Assembly: GCA_030522415.1 (NCBI GenBank)
Contig: CM060109.1
Span: 28,024,392-28,088,391 of the forward strand
Origin: Channallabes apus
Lineage: Eukaryota > Chordata > Actinopteri > Siluriformes > Clariidae
Direction: 5' to 3'
DNA length: 64,000 bases
In this document: piece by piece, positions 12,101 through 25,500 of the stretch
Layout of the letters: each line of letters starts with the position of its first letter
Position numbering within the stretch: the stretch's first letter is position 1
Notes under the pieces: model-generated
Databases searched by the model: none
What the model was told of the DNA's origin: nothing
The model's input: the letters and a program-made list of their open reading frames with translations, nothing else
Position numbers and translations under genes: made by a program

Positions 12101-13084
12101 AATTTGTTTTCATTCGCTTTTGACTACTCCTTAGGGAGTGTATGAAGACCTGTAACCTCCTGGGCAAGATACAAAAACAACCAGACTGTGCTGGATTTAA
12201 CATTGCACAATTAATAAAAACCACTGCTCATTGGTTATATATTGCCAAAAGGCTTAAAAAAAATAAATAAATAAAAAACCCAAACGTCATTAACACCGCC
12301 AAAAAAAAGTTAGATGAGCATGGTTTTCGTTGAGCAGGGAATAGATCGTTAAACCCTTATCAACACAGCTGAAGGCGTTTCAGACGATCAACCGCGAGGT
12401 CCCCCGTAGGGTACAGAACATTTAGTTTGGAAGTTTTCTCAGCTGTGTAACATGTAATGGCATTCAGTACAGTCATCTGTATTTTGTCACTCAACACGAT
12501 ATTATCATATTATTATCATATAATAATTTCATGGCAAAGGAACATTCAAAAGAGGGAAAAAAATGTCATTTACAATATATAGACAATATATGGCACAGAC
12601 CAGGCAGTACTCTCAGACATGCACCACATTTTTCAGTTGTGAACAGCTGAGAAAAGTAATACAACAGAAAGCAATATCCACTGCTATTACTATTCAAAGT
12701 CAGGTATCATCACTGGTAAACTGTGTATTTAACTACATCAATGAAATTATTTTTAATGTTCATGGTGTGTGTGTGTGCGCGCGCAAGTGGGTCTATAATG
12801 GTGCCGTAAACTGTTAATTGCTATTCTCAGATTCTTTTACAGACACACAAACACCATTGGTCATGTCACATGATGGCTAGCTACAGCAAAATCACCAGAT
12901 ACCTAAAAAAAACTGCTTTTCTGTAATAAACCTATTGCTACCCAATAACTTCTACATCACACAAGGCTCAGAGAATGCAACTAAAAACCTCCCAAAAGAG
13001 CAAAGTTGGTCTCTGTGGACTGTGTGCAGGTGAACCTCGAACCTGCTTTCCAATTATTGCAACCTTTCCTCCAGGGATCAGAGT
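9191..13084. other. Opsin intron 3 and ST6GAL2 3' UTR region
   Basis: On the + strand this is opsin intron 3. On the - strand it lies directly downstream of the ST6GAL2 stop, so part of it must be the 3' UTR. Candidate - strand AATAAA signals (TTTATT on +) occur near 9684 and 10087, and the transcript end cannot be fixed from sequence. No transposon was recognised from 10.0 to 13.0 kb, unusual for this window and consistent with a long UTR. Short T and A runs are frequent. Confidence 0.5.
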
Positions 13085-13332
13085 TCAGGGGTTACAGTGG
13101 ATGGTCCTAAAGCCAGGGAGTGTGACCTTGCCTTTCCTCTGAAGGTCGCGCTTAGGTCTGGGGTTGATGCGCTGGATGAGGATCTTCTCATAGAGCAGAG
13201 GGTGATAGGCTCCCAGAGTGCATGCAGCATCGTAGTAGCGCTCGTGGTAGTGGCACAAATCGGTCTGTCTTAGAGATGGAATGTACTCGTAGACATCGAC
13301 TTCGTCGCATAACCACATCATCAGCAAGATGC
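13085..13332 (-). CDS. ST6GAL2: ST6GAL2 coding exon 5 (C-terminus)
   Basis: Begins with GC completing the split glycine codon, then [19 protein letters not shown], motif III (HYHERYYD), [15 protein letters not shown] (motif VS) and [13 protein letters not shown] before the TGA at 13087-13085. The exon lies wholly inside opsin intron 3. Confidence 0.93.
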
Positions 13333-16300
13333 CTGTAATGGAGATAAATAAATTAAATGTAGTAAAAGTCTACAAACTGACAGATGCACACAGTCACACT
13401 ATGAACTCAAAGCTGCTAAACAGACTGACGGTCTCAAAAACTAAACCATAATATTTCCTTGTATTATTTTTGTTCATCTCTTGCACTACATTTCCTTTCT
13501 TTCTTCTCCTCTGGTTTCCTGTACTCATTTACATTTTGTCTCTCCTTCCGCTCTCAATCCCTCTCTAGTTCTACAGATGTTTCCTGATGCTGTTAGGCTT
13601 TAAAGAAAGGTCAGAGACGACAGATGACAACTCTTTAATGACCACCAAGAACAAAATGATCCAACTCAAAAGCATCATGCACAGCAACCCCCAGTCAAGT
13701 ACACCACTTCATGCATCTCCGCTCCTGCAGGAACACAGCAGCATCATGGTCACCATGGAGCAAAGCGTCAAAACCTAATTTAGGGTTGGTGTGCCATGCT
13801 ACAGTCTCTGTGTTCAGTCTCTGTATCTGTGACACTGTCAAAGGCTAGTTTATAAAACTGCTAATATCTTTTTTTTTTTTTTTTGTAATTGCCAATTTTG
13901 TAATTCTTTTTGCGTAAAGGACATCCGGCGTGAAACCTGTGGCAAATTGATGTGCGGATTGAATGGTCTGCTGTGGCGACCCCTGGACGGGAACAGCTAA
14001 AAGACATGTAATATTCTTCTCGTGTGTTGAAAGGTGATCGAGACTTTCCCACTTTACTAAGACACACTTTTAGTAAATCTGTCTTTTGAAAGTAACTTCT
14101 GTTGTCTCAAGACAATGGTGCTTAATTTCCTTGTGATAATAGATATGTATATAATAAAATGCAGAAGCATTTAGTATTTGCATTTTAGTTAAAAGGTCCA
14201 GGGTTCAATCCTTTACTCAGATTTTCTTTTTACATTCTGTGTTTGTGGGTTTCCTCTGCATCCTCACTTCCTAAAAACGTTCGTCTCATACTCGGTGTTC
14301 CTGGTAAGGGCTTTGGATCAGTCCGTAGATCTCTAATCAGGATTCAGCTGTTAAGGGTGGTTAAGGGGTTGGACTACTGATCAGAAGGTCCCAGCTTTAA
14401 ACCCGAGCACTACAAAGCTGCCACTGTTGCAAGACTTAAATTAAGGCACTTTAAACGTTTGCGTAGTGAGATTAAATGCAAGTCAAGCATCTGCCAAATG
14501 CAATAAATGTAAATGTGTCTAGAAAATGTGTTCTGTGACGAAATCTAAATTTTACAGATTAACAGATTTAACAATTATGTGCAATTATGCACTATTAAAG
14601 TATTCAATAAAATTCTTTGAACATAAAATTGCCTTTAAACTGCTCATAATTGCCCTTGATCATCTCCTGTTGAGTAAGACAGAACAGATTTGTTTCACAT
14701 TGACAAAGTTAGGGTTATTTTTAGCTGTCTAACCCTTTTTATACACTACCAGTCAAAAGTCTTGAGGCACTTTCTAATTACATGGTCTTACCCGATTTCT
14801 ATTCCTTTCTACATTGTTAAACGATGCTGAAGGCAAACGATGCTGAAGGATTTTGCAAATGCAGTAGACAATACTGTTCTTGCAAGAACTATTTCAGTAG
14901 AGCTGACCTTCATATCTTTATAACAAATAAATAACAACTACAGTCAATTGTTATTTAATTACCTATATATTAGGGCTGGGCGATAAAACGATAACGATAT
15001 GTATCGCGATAGACATGTGATCAATATCAATAAAAAAATGTGCTCGATAAAACGTTCGATAAATTTTATTCCTTGTCGGGAGAAAACAGAGGTTGCGAAG
15101 CTAGTTTGGTTGCTGTCATGCACACTCGCTCCACGACCGGCACTAGGACCCTGAAGTAGTACAGTCGTGATTCAGGAAGGATTAAAGGAGACAAGATGGC
15201 GCTTCACATCGCTCAGTCATTGAGTCTGCCCTTGCCGTTTTTGTTGCTTCACTGGATCTTAGGTGAGTACTCACCATTTTGGGTCCAATTCCTGATTGAG
15301 TGTGCGTTGCTAGAACGCGGGTTTAATTGTGTAAACTAAATTGTCCAGGGCGTCCTGGCGGGTTTCATAAATTCATCTAATCATTTGAATCAACTAATGA
15401 ACTCTAAACACCTGCAAAAGATTCCTGAGGCTTTTAAAAACTCCCAGCCTGGTTCATTACTCAAAACCGCAATCATGGGTAAGACTGCCGACCTGACTGC
15501 TGTCCAGAAGGCCATCATTGACACCCTCAAGCAAGAGGGTAAGACACAGAAAGAAATTTCTGAATGAATAGGCTGTTCCCAGAGTGCTGTATCAAGGCAC
15601 CTCAGTGGGAAGTCTGTGGGAAGGAAAAAGTGTGGCAGAAAACGCTGCACAACGAGAAGAGGTGACCGGACCCTGAGGAAGATTGTGGAGAAGGACCGAT
15701 TCCAGACCTTGGGGGACCTGCGGAAGCAGTGGACTGAGTCTGGAGTAGAAACATCCAGAGCCACCGTGTACAGGCGTGTGCAAATTTTGCATGTCATTCG
15801 GAAATCAAGGTGCCAGAGTCTGGAGGAAGACTGGGGAGAGGGAAATGCCAAAATGCCTGAAGTCCAGTGTCAAGTACCCACAGTCAGTGATGGTCTGGGG
15901 TGCCATGTCAGCTGCTGGTGTTGGTCCACTGTCTTTTATCAAGGGCAGAGTCAATGCAGCTAGCTATCAGGAGATTTTGGAGCACTTCATGCTTCCATCT
16001 GCTGAAAAGCTTTATGAAGATGAAGATTTCATTTTTCAGCACGACCTGGCACCTGCTCACAGTGCCATAACCACTGGTAAATGGTTTACTAACCATGGTA
16101 TTACTGTGCTCAATTGGCCTGCCAACTCTCCTGACCTGAACCCCATAGAGAATCTGTGGGATATTGTGAAGAGAAAGTTGAGAGACACAACTGATGAAGG
16201 TGTTTGGATGAACACTGAAACGTCTTGTATTTTTAAGCAAGTTTGTATGTGGTTTTGTAAATTAAACTTTATCTAGAAGAAACTTCTACCTGGATGAATG

Positions 16301-16642
16301 AATCTCCACAGACATATTGAGAGACACAAGACACATGAATCTGCAAAAGGATTCCCGGGCAAGTATTGAGTGCATAACTGAACATAATTATTTGAAGGTT
16401 GACTTGTTTTGTATTAAAAACACTTTTCCTTTATTGGTCGGATGAAATATGCTAATGTTTTGAGATAGGGATTTTGGGTTTTCATGGGCTGTATGCCACA
16501 ATCATCAATATTAAAACAATAAAAGGCTTGAACTACTTCAGTTGTGTGTAATGAATCTAAAATATATGAAAGTCTAATGTTTATCAGTACATTACAGAAA
16601 ATAATTAACTTTATCACAATATGCTAATTTTTTGAGAAGGAC

Positions 16643-16676
<34 letters not shown>

Positions 16677-17241
16677 CTGGAACCTCGGATTACGAGTAAC
16701 GAGGTTTATGAGATTCGTAATAAAATTTTACTTAACAAACGCGCATTGTCTTGGTTTACTAGCACCGAGTATCATGTATCACGCATGCGCTTCTTGCTAT
16801 GACGTCGAGCGTCACGTGATCACAACTGAGCCAACGGTTTTTCTCTCTCTTGCGCATGCTTACGTGTACGCACGTAATTTAACACTGTGCTCCTTCACTC
16901 ACACCAACACACACACACTCTCGCCTTTACAGCCCCTTGCCTTTTTCTGATAAAACAGTCTCTCCGCTAATGATTGTGTGTGTATCTGTGTGTGTGCGCA
17001 CACAAACGGAAACACTTATCTGTCTGGATTTATTTTTACTTTTTTTAAAGCGCAAGTTCATTTGTTTTATTTTCACCTCATATTTTGTATTAATTATTTT
17101 TATGCATTTATTTTTTTGGGCTGTAGAACGAATAATTTGAGTTTCCATTATTTCTTATGGGAAATTTAAATTTGGTTTACGAGTGTTTTTGGAATTACGA
17201 GCCCGCTTCCGGAACGAATTATGTTCGTAATCCGAGGTTCC

Positions 17242-17287
<46 letters not shown>

Positions 17288-18855
17288 CTTTTGCATGTTT
17301 GTCACACAAAATGTTTCTGATCATCAAACACATTTAACTATTAGTCAAAGATAACACAAGTAAACACAAAATGCAGTTTTTAAATGAGGGGGTTTATTAT
17401 TTAGGGAGAAAAAAAAATCCAAACCTACATAGCCCTGTGTGAAAAAGTAATTGCCCCCTGAACCCAATAACTGGTTGGGCCACCCTTAGCAGCAATAACT
17501 GCAATCAAGCGTTTGCGATAACTTGCAACGAGTCTTTTACAGCGCTCTGGAAGAATTTTGGCCCACTCATCTTTGCAGAATTCTTGTAATTCAGCTTTAT
17601 TTGAGGGTTTTCTAGCATGAACCGCCTTTTTAAGGTCATGCCACAACATCTCAATAGGATTCAGGTCAGGACTTTGACTAGGCCACTCCAAAGTCTTCAT
17701 TTTGTTTTTCTTCAGCCATTCAGAGGTGGATTTGCTGGTGTGTTTTGGGTCATTGTCCTGCTGCATCACCCAAGATCGCTTCAGCTTGAGTTGACGAACA
17801 GATGGCCGGACATTCTCCTTCAGGATTTTTTGGTAGACAGTAGAATTCATGGTTCCATCTATCACAGCAAGCCTTCCAGGTCCTGAAGCAGCAAAACAAC
17901 CCCAGACCATCACACTACCACCACCATATTTTACTGTTGGTATGATGTTCTTTTTCTGAAATGCTGTGTTACTTTTACGCCAGATGTAACGGGACACGCA
18001 CCTTCCAAAAAGTTCAACTTTTGTCTCGTCGGTCCACAAAGTATTTTCCCAAAAACATTGAGATGTTTTTTAGCCAAATTGAGACGAGCCTTAATGATCT
18101 TTTTGCTTAAAAGTGGTTTGCGCCTTGGAAATCTGCCATGCAGGCCGTTTTTGCCCAGTCTCTTTCTTATGGTGGAGTCGTGAACACTGACCTTAATTGA
18201 GGCAAGTGAGGCCTGCAGTTCTTTAGATGTTGTCCTGGGGTCTTTTGTGGCCTCTCGGATGAGTCGTCTCTGCGCTCTTGGGGTAGTTTTGGTCGGCCGG
18301 CCACTCCTGGGAAGGTTCACCACTGTTCCATGTTTTTGCCATTTGTGGATAATGGCTCTCACAGTGGTTCGCTGGAGTCCCAAAGCTTTAGAAATGGCTT
18401 TATAACCTTTACCAGACTGATAGATCTCAATTACTTTTGTTCTCATTTGTTCCTGAATTTCTTTGGATCTTGGCATGATGTTTAGCTTTTGAGGTGCTTT
18501 TGGTCTACTTCTCTGTGTCAGGTAGCTCCTATTTAAGTGATTTCTTGATTGAAACAGGTGTGGCAGTAATCAGGCCTGGGGGTGACTACAGAAATTGAAC
18601 TCAGGTGTGATAAACCACAGTTAAGTTATTTTTTAACAAGGGGGGCAATCACTTTTTCACACAGGGCCATGTAGATTTGGAGTTTTTTTTCTCCCTTAAT
18701 AACGTAAACCTTCATTTAAAAACTGCATTTTGTGTTCAATTATGTTATCTTTGACTAATAGTTAACGGTTTTTGATGAGCAGAAACATTTAAGTGTGACA
18801 AACATGCAAAAGAATAAGAAATCAGGAAGGGGGCAAATAGTTTTTCACACCACTG

Positions 18856-18893
<38 letters not shown>

Positions 18894-19093
18894 GTTCACC
18901 CGATTGTTGGTGCAAATAGATTAACGTGTTTTAGGAAGTAATGTAGCACATTTTCATTATTTAATTCTTTAAATATTTAATTATTTAACTCTAATGTGGC
19001 CTACAGTACCAGTATTTATTTTCTACATATATAAGCTGTTTATTTATTTATCTGTTGCAGCTGTATTTATCTGTTGCTTTTTTTATATATATA

Positions 19094-19159
<66 letters not shown>

Positions 19160-22100
19160 CACATATTTCCCTGTTGAGGAAAATCCCCATCAATACAGGC
19201 ATGTTGAAGTCAACAATCAAGACAGAGTAAATACCAGAGTAAACACAGAGGGTTTACAAGATTATGTAGCCACACTGGCCCTTTGGACAATACTGTAGAA
19301 GACGCCTATAAATGAAAACTAAAACTTCTTCCCCAAGCACCAATTTAAGACAAAAAATCCTGGAATTTCATCCTGTACTAACTAACCTTTAAAAGAGTCG
19401 TGTTTTGATGGAGACCATGAAGCACATCTATAAGTCCCAGTGGTTATGTTCACTTGCTAAGTCACAGAAATAGAAATGGTGTACATCTCACCAATGAACC
19501 CTGACGAAGGTGGATTGGGTTGAATGTCCTCCAAAGTGTTGCCCTGGATCATGTCCCATAGTTCCCAGATAAACTTGGGGTGCAGAATGTAGAAAGGCTG
19601 AGCAGGAAACTGTTCCCTGTACTTCACGTATGGAGTGAACAGGTTGTAGTCTGGCTTCTTGTACCACTGGACAAATACACAAATATACAGAATGGCATTT
19701 TATTCCAGTCACTTCTTTACTCTATATTTTAGTTATCATTATCAGTCAAACACATTTTGCAATGTGGCTTTTTTAATTCGTTGAGAAATATTAGTGTTCC
19801 CTTGGTTGAATTTTAATACAGAAACAGAGTTCATGTCAAAATTGCAACAGCTTGCAAAAATAATCAACCCCCATTAAACTGTTAGATTTCCCTGCCTACA
19901 AGGATTAGACCCCATGGAAGCTACATATGCAATATGTTGCCTTAAACAAATGGTTGACTTATAATTTGCTTTAACCTTATTAATTCCTTTCTGCTTCATT
20001 AAAGAGACGTTCAGCCTGAAGGAAAGAACTGAAAACGAAGATTTCCTCTGGGGGAATATCTATGACATCCTGTTTGCAACATGGTTTTATTGCATCCTCC
20101 GAGTTGCTTTGTGCCTCACTCACAGCATTTTAGTTGCAGAGCGGCCTGGCTTGACAAGTGGGCTATGTTCTGTTCCACAGGGTGCATAAACAGGTTTACT
20201 AGATGTTCCCAGGTAATGTTGGTTAAGGAAACATCCCCCTATAAACATTTATTGCATCTTCTACATCACCCTTGGTACCATATGGTAACATAAAAACCTG
20301 AGATGCATGTTACTGTTATTTAAATTAAAATACATTATTGTATATATTTTGAAACAAAATGGATACCATTACAAAACCTACACCATATAAGTATATAAAC
20401 TGTGGATAAATTAGACTTGATTAATTTATAAGATCTACAGTAAGATGTCAGAAGGCTTACTTAACATAGAATTAACACAGAATAATCTGTGCAGTTCACT
20501 TTGCAGATGACTACCGTAGTAGGAGGTGCTCAGAACACAGCTTTGGACTGATATGAATATTCATGGGGAAAAGCACTACATGACTGGTGGGTTGCTGCAT
20601 TTAAACCCGTCTCAGAAGCAGCTTCGCAAGTATCTTTAGTTACATTAGCTGCGAGGCGTTTTGGGGTTGCATTAACTCTGGCGACTGCATTACAACTGGT
20701 GCATGTCCCAACAGCTCCTTGAAAAAGGGGGAAAAAAAAAGAGGATAATTCTAAAAATGTTACAGATGATATAATGTAGAAATAGGGTATCTCAAAAGCT
20801 GGACATCCCAGTAAGCAAGTTTTGAGAAAGTGGAAACTGCATCACACCACCCAAACAAGACAAGGCACCTCCTCAAAACACAGCGCTGAACCAAAAACAG
20901 AGAACTAAAAAGACTAATGGGTTTTTACCATTTGCATAATGGGCTGCAATAAAAATACTGGCTAAACAATCTATATCCGTGTCATTTGAAATCCAAACAA
21001 ATCCCATGACTTTTAAAGGGGTTAAATATATTTGGAAGACTCTGTATAAGCAATGCATTTATTAATATAATTATAATTAATGCATCAAAGCTGTATAAAA
21101 TTTAAATATAAATGCAGAATAACAGAATACACACATATGCAACCTGTTGAAAAGGTACATTTGAACGCAATGCTTTCAAAGGGTCTATGTAAATGTCATT
21201 GAAACTGAATGTCCAGAAGTCCATTCCAATCCTTTTCTTAAACACCTGCTTAAACAGCATAAATTAAACACAGTATTGATTACCTGCATTTTATTTATAA
21301 AAAAATATTGTATTTTATTGTTTGTCACAACATTTGTATCTGCTGAAAACTGTGCTACAGCATCATATATTTACATTTAGAGGATTTTTATTTTATTATA
21401 ATGTCATAGCTTTTTTGCACTACTTGTTGCATCTGCCACTTATCACAGTAATACTGTCTACTTGTAGGGGCTACACTGTCTCTGTGAGAGTTGGAGGTTT
21501 AAGACCAATTTAAGATCATGAACAATTAATTTTTCTCCATGATCGATTTTTACAGAGAGATCACGTGTACTGGGACAAAACCCACCAAATATTTTGTCAG
21601 TTTCTTTGAAAAAGCTCCCCAATGAGTGTGCCAAAATATACATGCTTGCATGTGAGAGTAACACCACCACAGCCACTACTTAGACATAATAGTGCTAGAA
21701 AGGTACCACTCATGTCAAAAGTTTGTCCTAATCTACAAATATAACACCCATTAAAACAGCTAAAACATGAGGTTTAATCCAATCTCTAAAAACCTTTTCA
21801 CATGTCAAAGTTCATATAAAACACTGCCATTCTTTAGCATTCTGCCAAAAGAAGTGCAATAAAAAAATCATGAACTCATGAATTGCATATTACATAAAAA
21901 TGTTAACATAAGCCATCTCTGACAATCTATTCAGTTTTCCAAACATTTAAAACACTAATTCCTCTGTCACACACATTTCCATTTACTGCCCTTTTCCAAT
22001 GTACCTTATGACTTTCAAATACAATCTCTCTATGTATGACATTTTTACAAATAATTGTTTATATTTAGTTATTTATTTAAACTGGTATGGAAATTAGCTT

Positions 22101-22495
22101 GGGTGTTCTGTACAGTAACTAGCAAAAAAACAACAACAAGAGATTATTTTGTAATCAGGGGGTCAGCGACAGAGGTGGAAAGAGTAATAAAATTTTGTAC
22201 TCAAGTACAAGTACTGTTACTTCAGTGAAATTTTACTTAAGTACAAGTTACCATTATAAAAATCTACTCAAGTAAAAGTAAAAAGTAGCTCATTAAAAAA
22301 TTTACTCAGAGTAAAAGTTACCGAGTTACTTTTTTAACAGCGGGGGTGGGATGAGGCATTCTAGCATAGTTCAAAAAAGATGAGCAGATATAAATCTCAA
22401 ACTAGTTGTTTTTAACTGAAGGAACACCTTTGCATAATAAAGCTGTTGTCTTTCTTGTGCTTGAAAATCAAAGTGGTCACTTAAATATGGTGTCT

Positions 22496-22573
<78 letters not shown>

Positions 22574-25500
22574 AGGAGGAGGACCAGATTCAGGGTGGAC
22601 CCAGGCCAAAATAATAAACAAAATGGTATTTATATTTAGTAGTTAGATTACCTGCAAAAAAAAAAAAAAAAACCCACACACACGAACAAAAATACAGGTA
22701 CCTTCCCGGACTCCCTAAACAAAAACAGTGAAATTATCTACAAATATATACAAACAGCAACTAAACTAAAGGGACAAAGCAATAATCAAAGTCAATGGGA
22801 GGCAAAAAAGTCAAAACCGGAATACACAACCAAATATCAAAACGCCAAAATCACAACCTCTTTCCCGCGTCTCTCTCCGGTTTATATATGGTCGCGCTAG
22901 TCGATGACGTCACTCTCAAGGCGGAAGCGACCGTGTGGAAGGTCAGGAAGATGCCGATGTCAGAAGACCTGGAGTGGAGTCTGGAACGGCGCACAACCAG
23001 GACATGATACACACACGCGAGCGCAAAAGCATAATATTTTTATTATTTTAGCATTTTCATTCATTTATTTTTTTCTTAGTAGCGAATATGATTTAAAATG
23101 TAGCGAATTCCAATACTTCAAACAAAACGTACTTAAGTTAAAAGTAAAATTACAGATTTTAAAACCTACTTTAAAAAGTAGAAATACACAAAAAAAACTA
23201 CTCAATTACAGTAACGCGAGTAAATGTAATTCGTTACTTTCCACCTCTGGTCAGCGATTAAGGCATTGGGCTACAGTTCGGAAGATCCCAGGTTCAAATC
23301 CCACAACCACCAAGTTGTCCCTGTTGGCCCGTTGAGCAAGGCCCTTAACCCTCAACTGCTCAGATGTGTAATGAGATAAAAAATGTAAGTCGCTCAGGAT
23401 AAGGGCGTCTGCAAAACGCCTAAATGTAATCATGAATCCTTGTCAGATTGCCCATGCCTAGTTTTCATCACTTTAAGAAATGAGAATCCTAAAAAATCTA
23501 GTGCAGTGATTAGATTTTTGTCCTAGTGTAAAACTTACTGAAAAGAAAATAAGGCTGAGAAGAGCAGGGAAAAGGGGTCAACATCTCTACAATGTAATAG
23601 CACACCGTTACAAAGGCTCGAGCTTACACAAGTTTCCTCAGACGTCCTTGATGGAAGAATAAACAGTAAATCTCAGCCTACAGTCACTGCAGTTGTTAAT
23701 GTCTGGTGCTGCAGTTTTTAGTACATGTGTGCTGGAGGTAAATACAGTGAAGATAAAAAATAAAGTAATAGTTAAATAATTATTTCATGGTCTCCTACTT
23801 GGAACAACTTCAGTACCCAACCTTTTTGTTTTTCTAGAATCAGAACTGTAAAATGAAAGCAGCATCAGCACTCACTTTATGCAGGTCGACAGTGTATGGT
23901 GCCGGGTCCCAGGCCACCAACGTCAAATTCTTATATAGGGAGCTGCTGTTGAAGTGGTGGCTGGGGTTAGCCAGGATCTACACAGCAAAGAGAAGAACAG
24001 GTATTGCATAACACTGAATAACCAAAAAGCATGACATCTTCATTAATAAAATACAAACCGTACTTGGCGAATTTCTGTGGTATCAAAAAGAACAATAAAA
24101 CACTTAGGACATGTTGTTACAGGAAAATGATCACAACACCCTGTGTTTTAGCCTCTGGAACATCTTTCACAGAACAAATTTTTCAATTTTTTCTTTCTAA
24201 AAAAAAGCACATATTGGCAGATGTTCCTAAAACAGACGAATGTGAACATGATCTTACCTGGGAGTTGATGATGCGAATGGTTGTCTTATTCCCCACGTCT
24301 CTTTCATAACCTTTGGTAGGGGCCGAGTTAAACCTCAAAACAGCATCATGGGAATCTGGAAAAAAAAAAAAAAAAAAAAAAAAAATCGATATGATAATTC
24401 CTTAGTTTACTCACTAACCAAGTGTTTTATATAACCAGACTTTTGAACCTGTGTTGTATTTTAAGTTACTTTGTCAAACATGCATAGCATTTTATGCAAT
24501 TGGGATGTTTATAGAAAAGTGAAAGTGGCGTTTATTTTTTTTAGTCCTGATGACTGTTAAGCAGTGACTCAAAGCTTACTCTCGGAGAAGGATGATGCAG
24601 AAATTTCTTAATTCATTTTTCCGGTTCCCTTCTTAGGTGGATATCACCAGTAGATCATGTATGTAAGACTATGTAAACTGTATTTTGAATTTTTTTATGG
24701 TTTGTTCAAAGCAAGAAACAAAAATGACCAATTAACAAGTTTTACTTGTTTTACTAAACAGCATATTACAACATTATAATATATACTATTGGGATTCTTC
24801 GATTACCAAATGATTTGTAAAAGAGAAAACATTGTACTTATGTTTCCAGGTTTTTTTCCTCCCCCAGAATTAACTAACTGATCATTTAATTATCCAATTT
24901 CTCTTTAGGTATGCATAAGGGTTAAAAACGATTTTGTACACAAAATGCACTCATGCATGACCTCATAATTTAGCCGCGGCATACTGTCATTTGAAGAGCA
25001 GCATCAACAGTACATGATGTCAGTACTGCAGACATGCAATGCGGATGTCTCAGGCAGGTGTTTCTGGGCTTTTTGGAGGTTTGATGGCATCACTCTTCTA
25101 ACTACCAGGAGATTACAGATCAAAGCCTGGTTGCCTCGACCAGAAGCTTTACACATGGATATAGAGTGACTTACCTAAAGAAACAAATATATTTTTAATG
25201 ACCATCTTCAGTCTCCAGGATTTAACACTGATTTAAATAGAAAGGGCCACATGGACGAAGGTAGGAATATAAAAGGTTGATTTAATGTCCCACATGTATG
25301 AAGTATTTCTGCATTGTAAATCCTTTCTTGATTGTATTTAAGAAACATTCTAATATTTAAAAATGTATATTTTAAGAAGGTTGTTGTTGATGAGTTGTAA
25401 CTCGTGACCATCAATATAAAAGGTCAAAAAATTTCATTTGAGGTTAAATTAAACTAGAACATGAAAGTTGAAAATTTTCAATTAATTTATGGGGAAAAGG

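Larger units (their letters stand above)
1492..13778 (+). pseudogene. TMT/encephalopsin-type opsin, four exons, probably inactivated
   Basis: Opsins are seven-helix light receptors that bind retinal through a helix-7 lysine. The teleost multiple tissue (TMT) group is non-visual and expressed in brain and other tissues. Joined exons give the opsin landmarks in order: NN in helix 1, LLLNISVSD in helix 2, a helix-3 Cys, ERY, an extracellular-loop-2 Cys in NCSVSW, CWTPY in helix 6, AKSST (retinal lysine) and NPIIY in helix 7, then the FYRCF tail. Intron phases (1, 2, 0) join the parts correctly. Lesions are a GG in place of the GT donor after exon 1, a frame loss at the start of exon 3, an in-frame TGA at 8995, a 2-base loss near 9121, and a helix 6/7 loop about three residues short. 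Exons 1, 2 and 4 are still open, which suggests recent loss. Which TMT subgroup it belongs to is not certain, and assembly error is possible but would have to recur. Confidence 0.85.
15366..16642 (+). mobile_element. Tc1-like element family B, copy 2 (left end lost)
   Basis: Aligns with the reverse strand of the complete copy at 38642-40039. The left inverted repeat is missing, and the right one stops at GAAGGAC against an AT microsatellite. It contains a degenerate transposase and a 129-bp foreign insertion at 16190-16318. Confidence 0.85.

Noticed and set aside
22904..23335. 143-codon + strand open frame
   Set aside because: It spans the border between a hAT MITE and a SINE, so it is a chance frame across two mobile elements.
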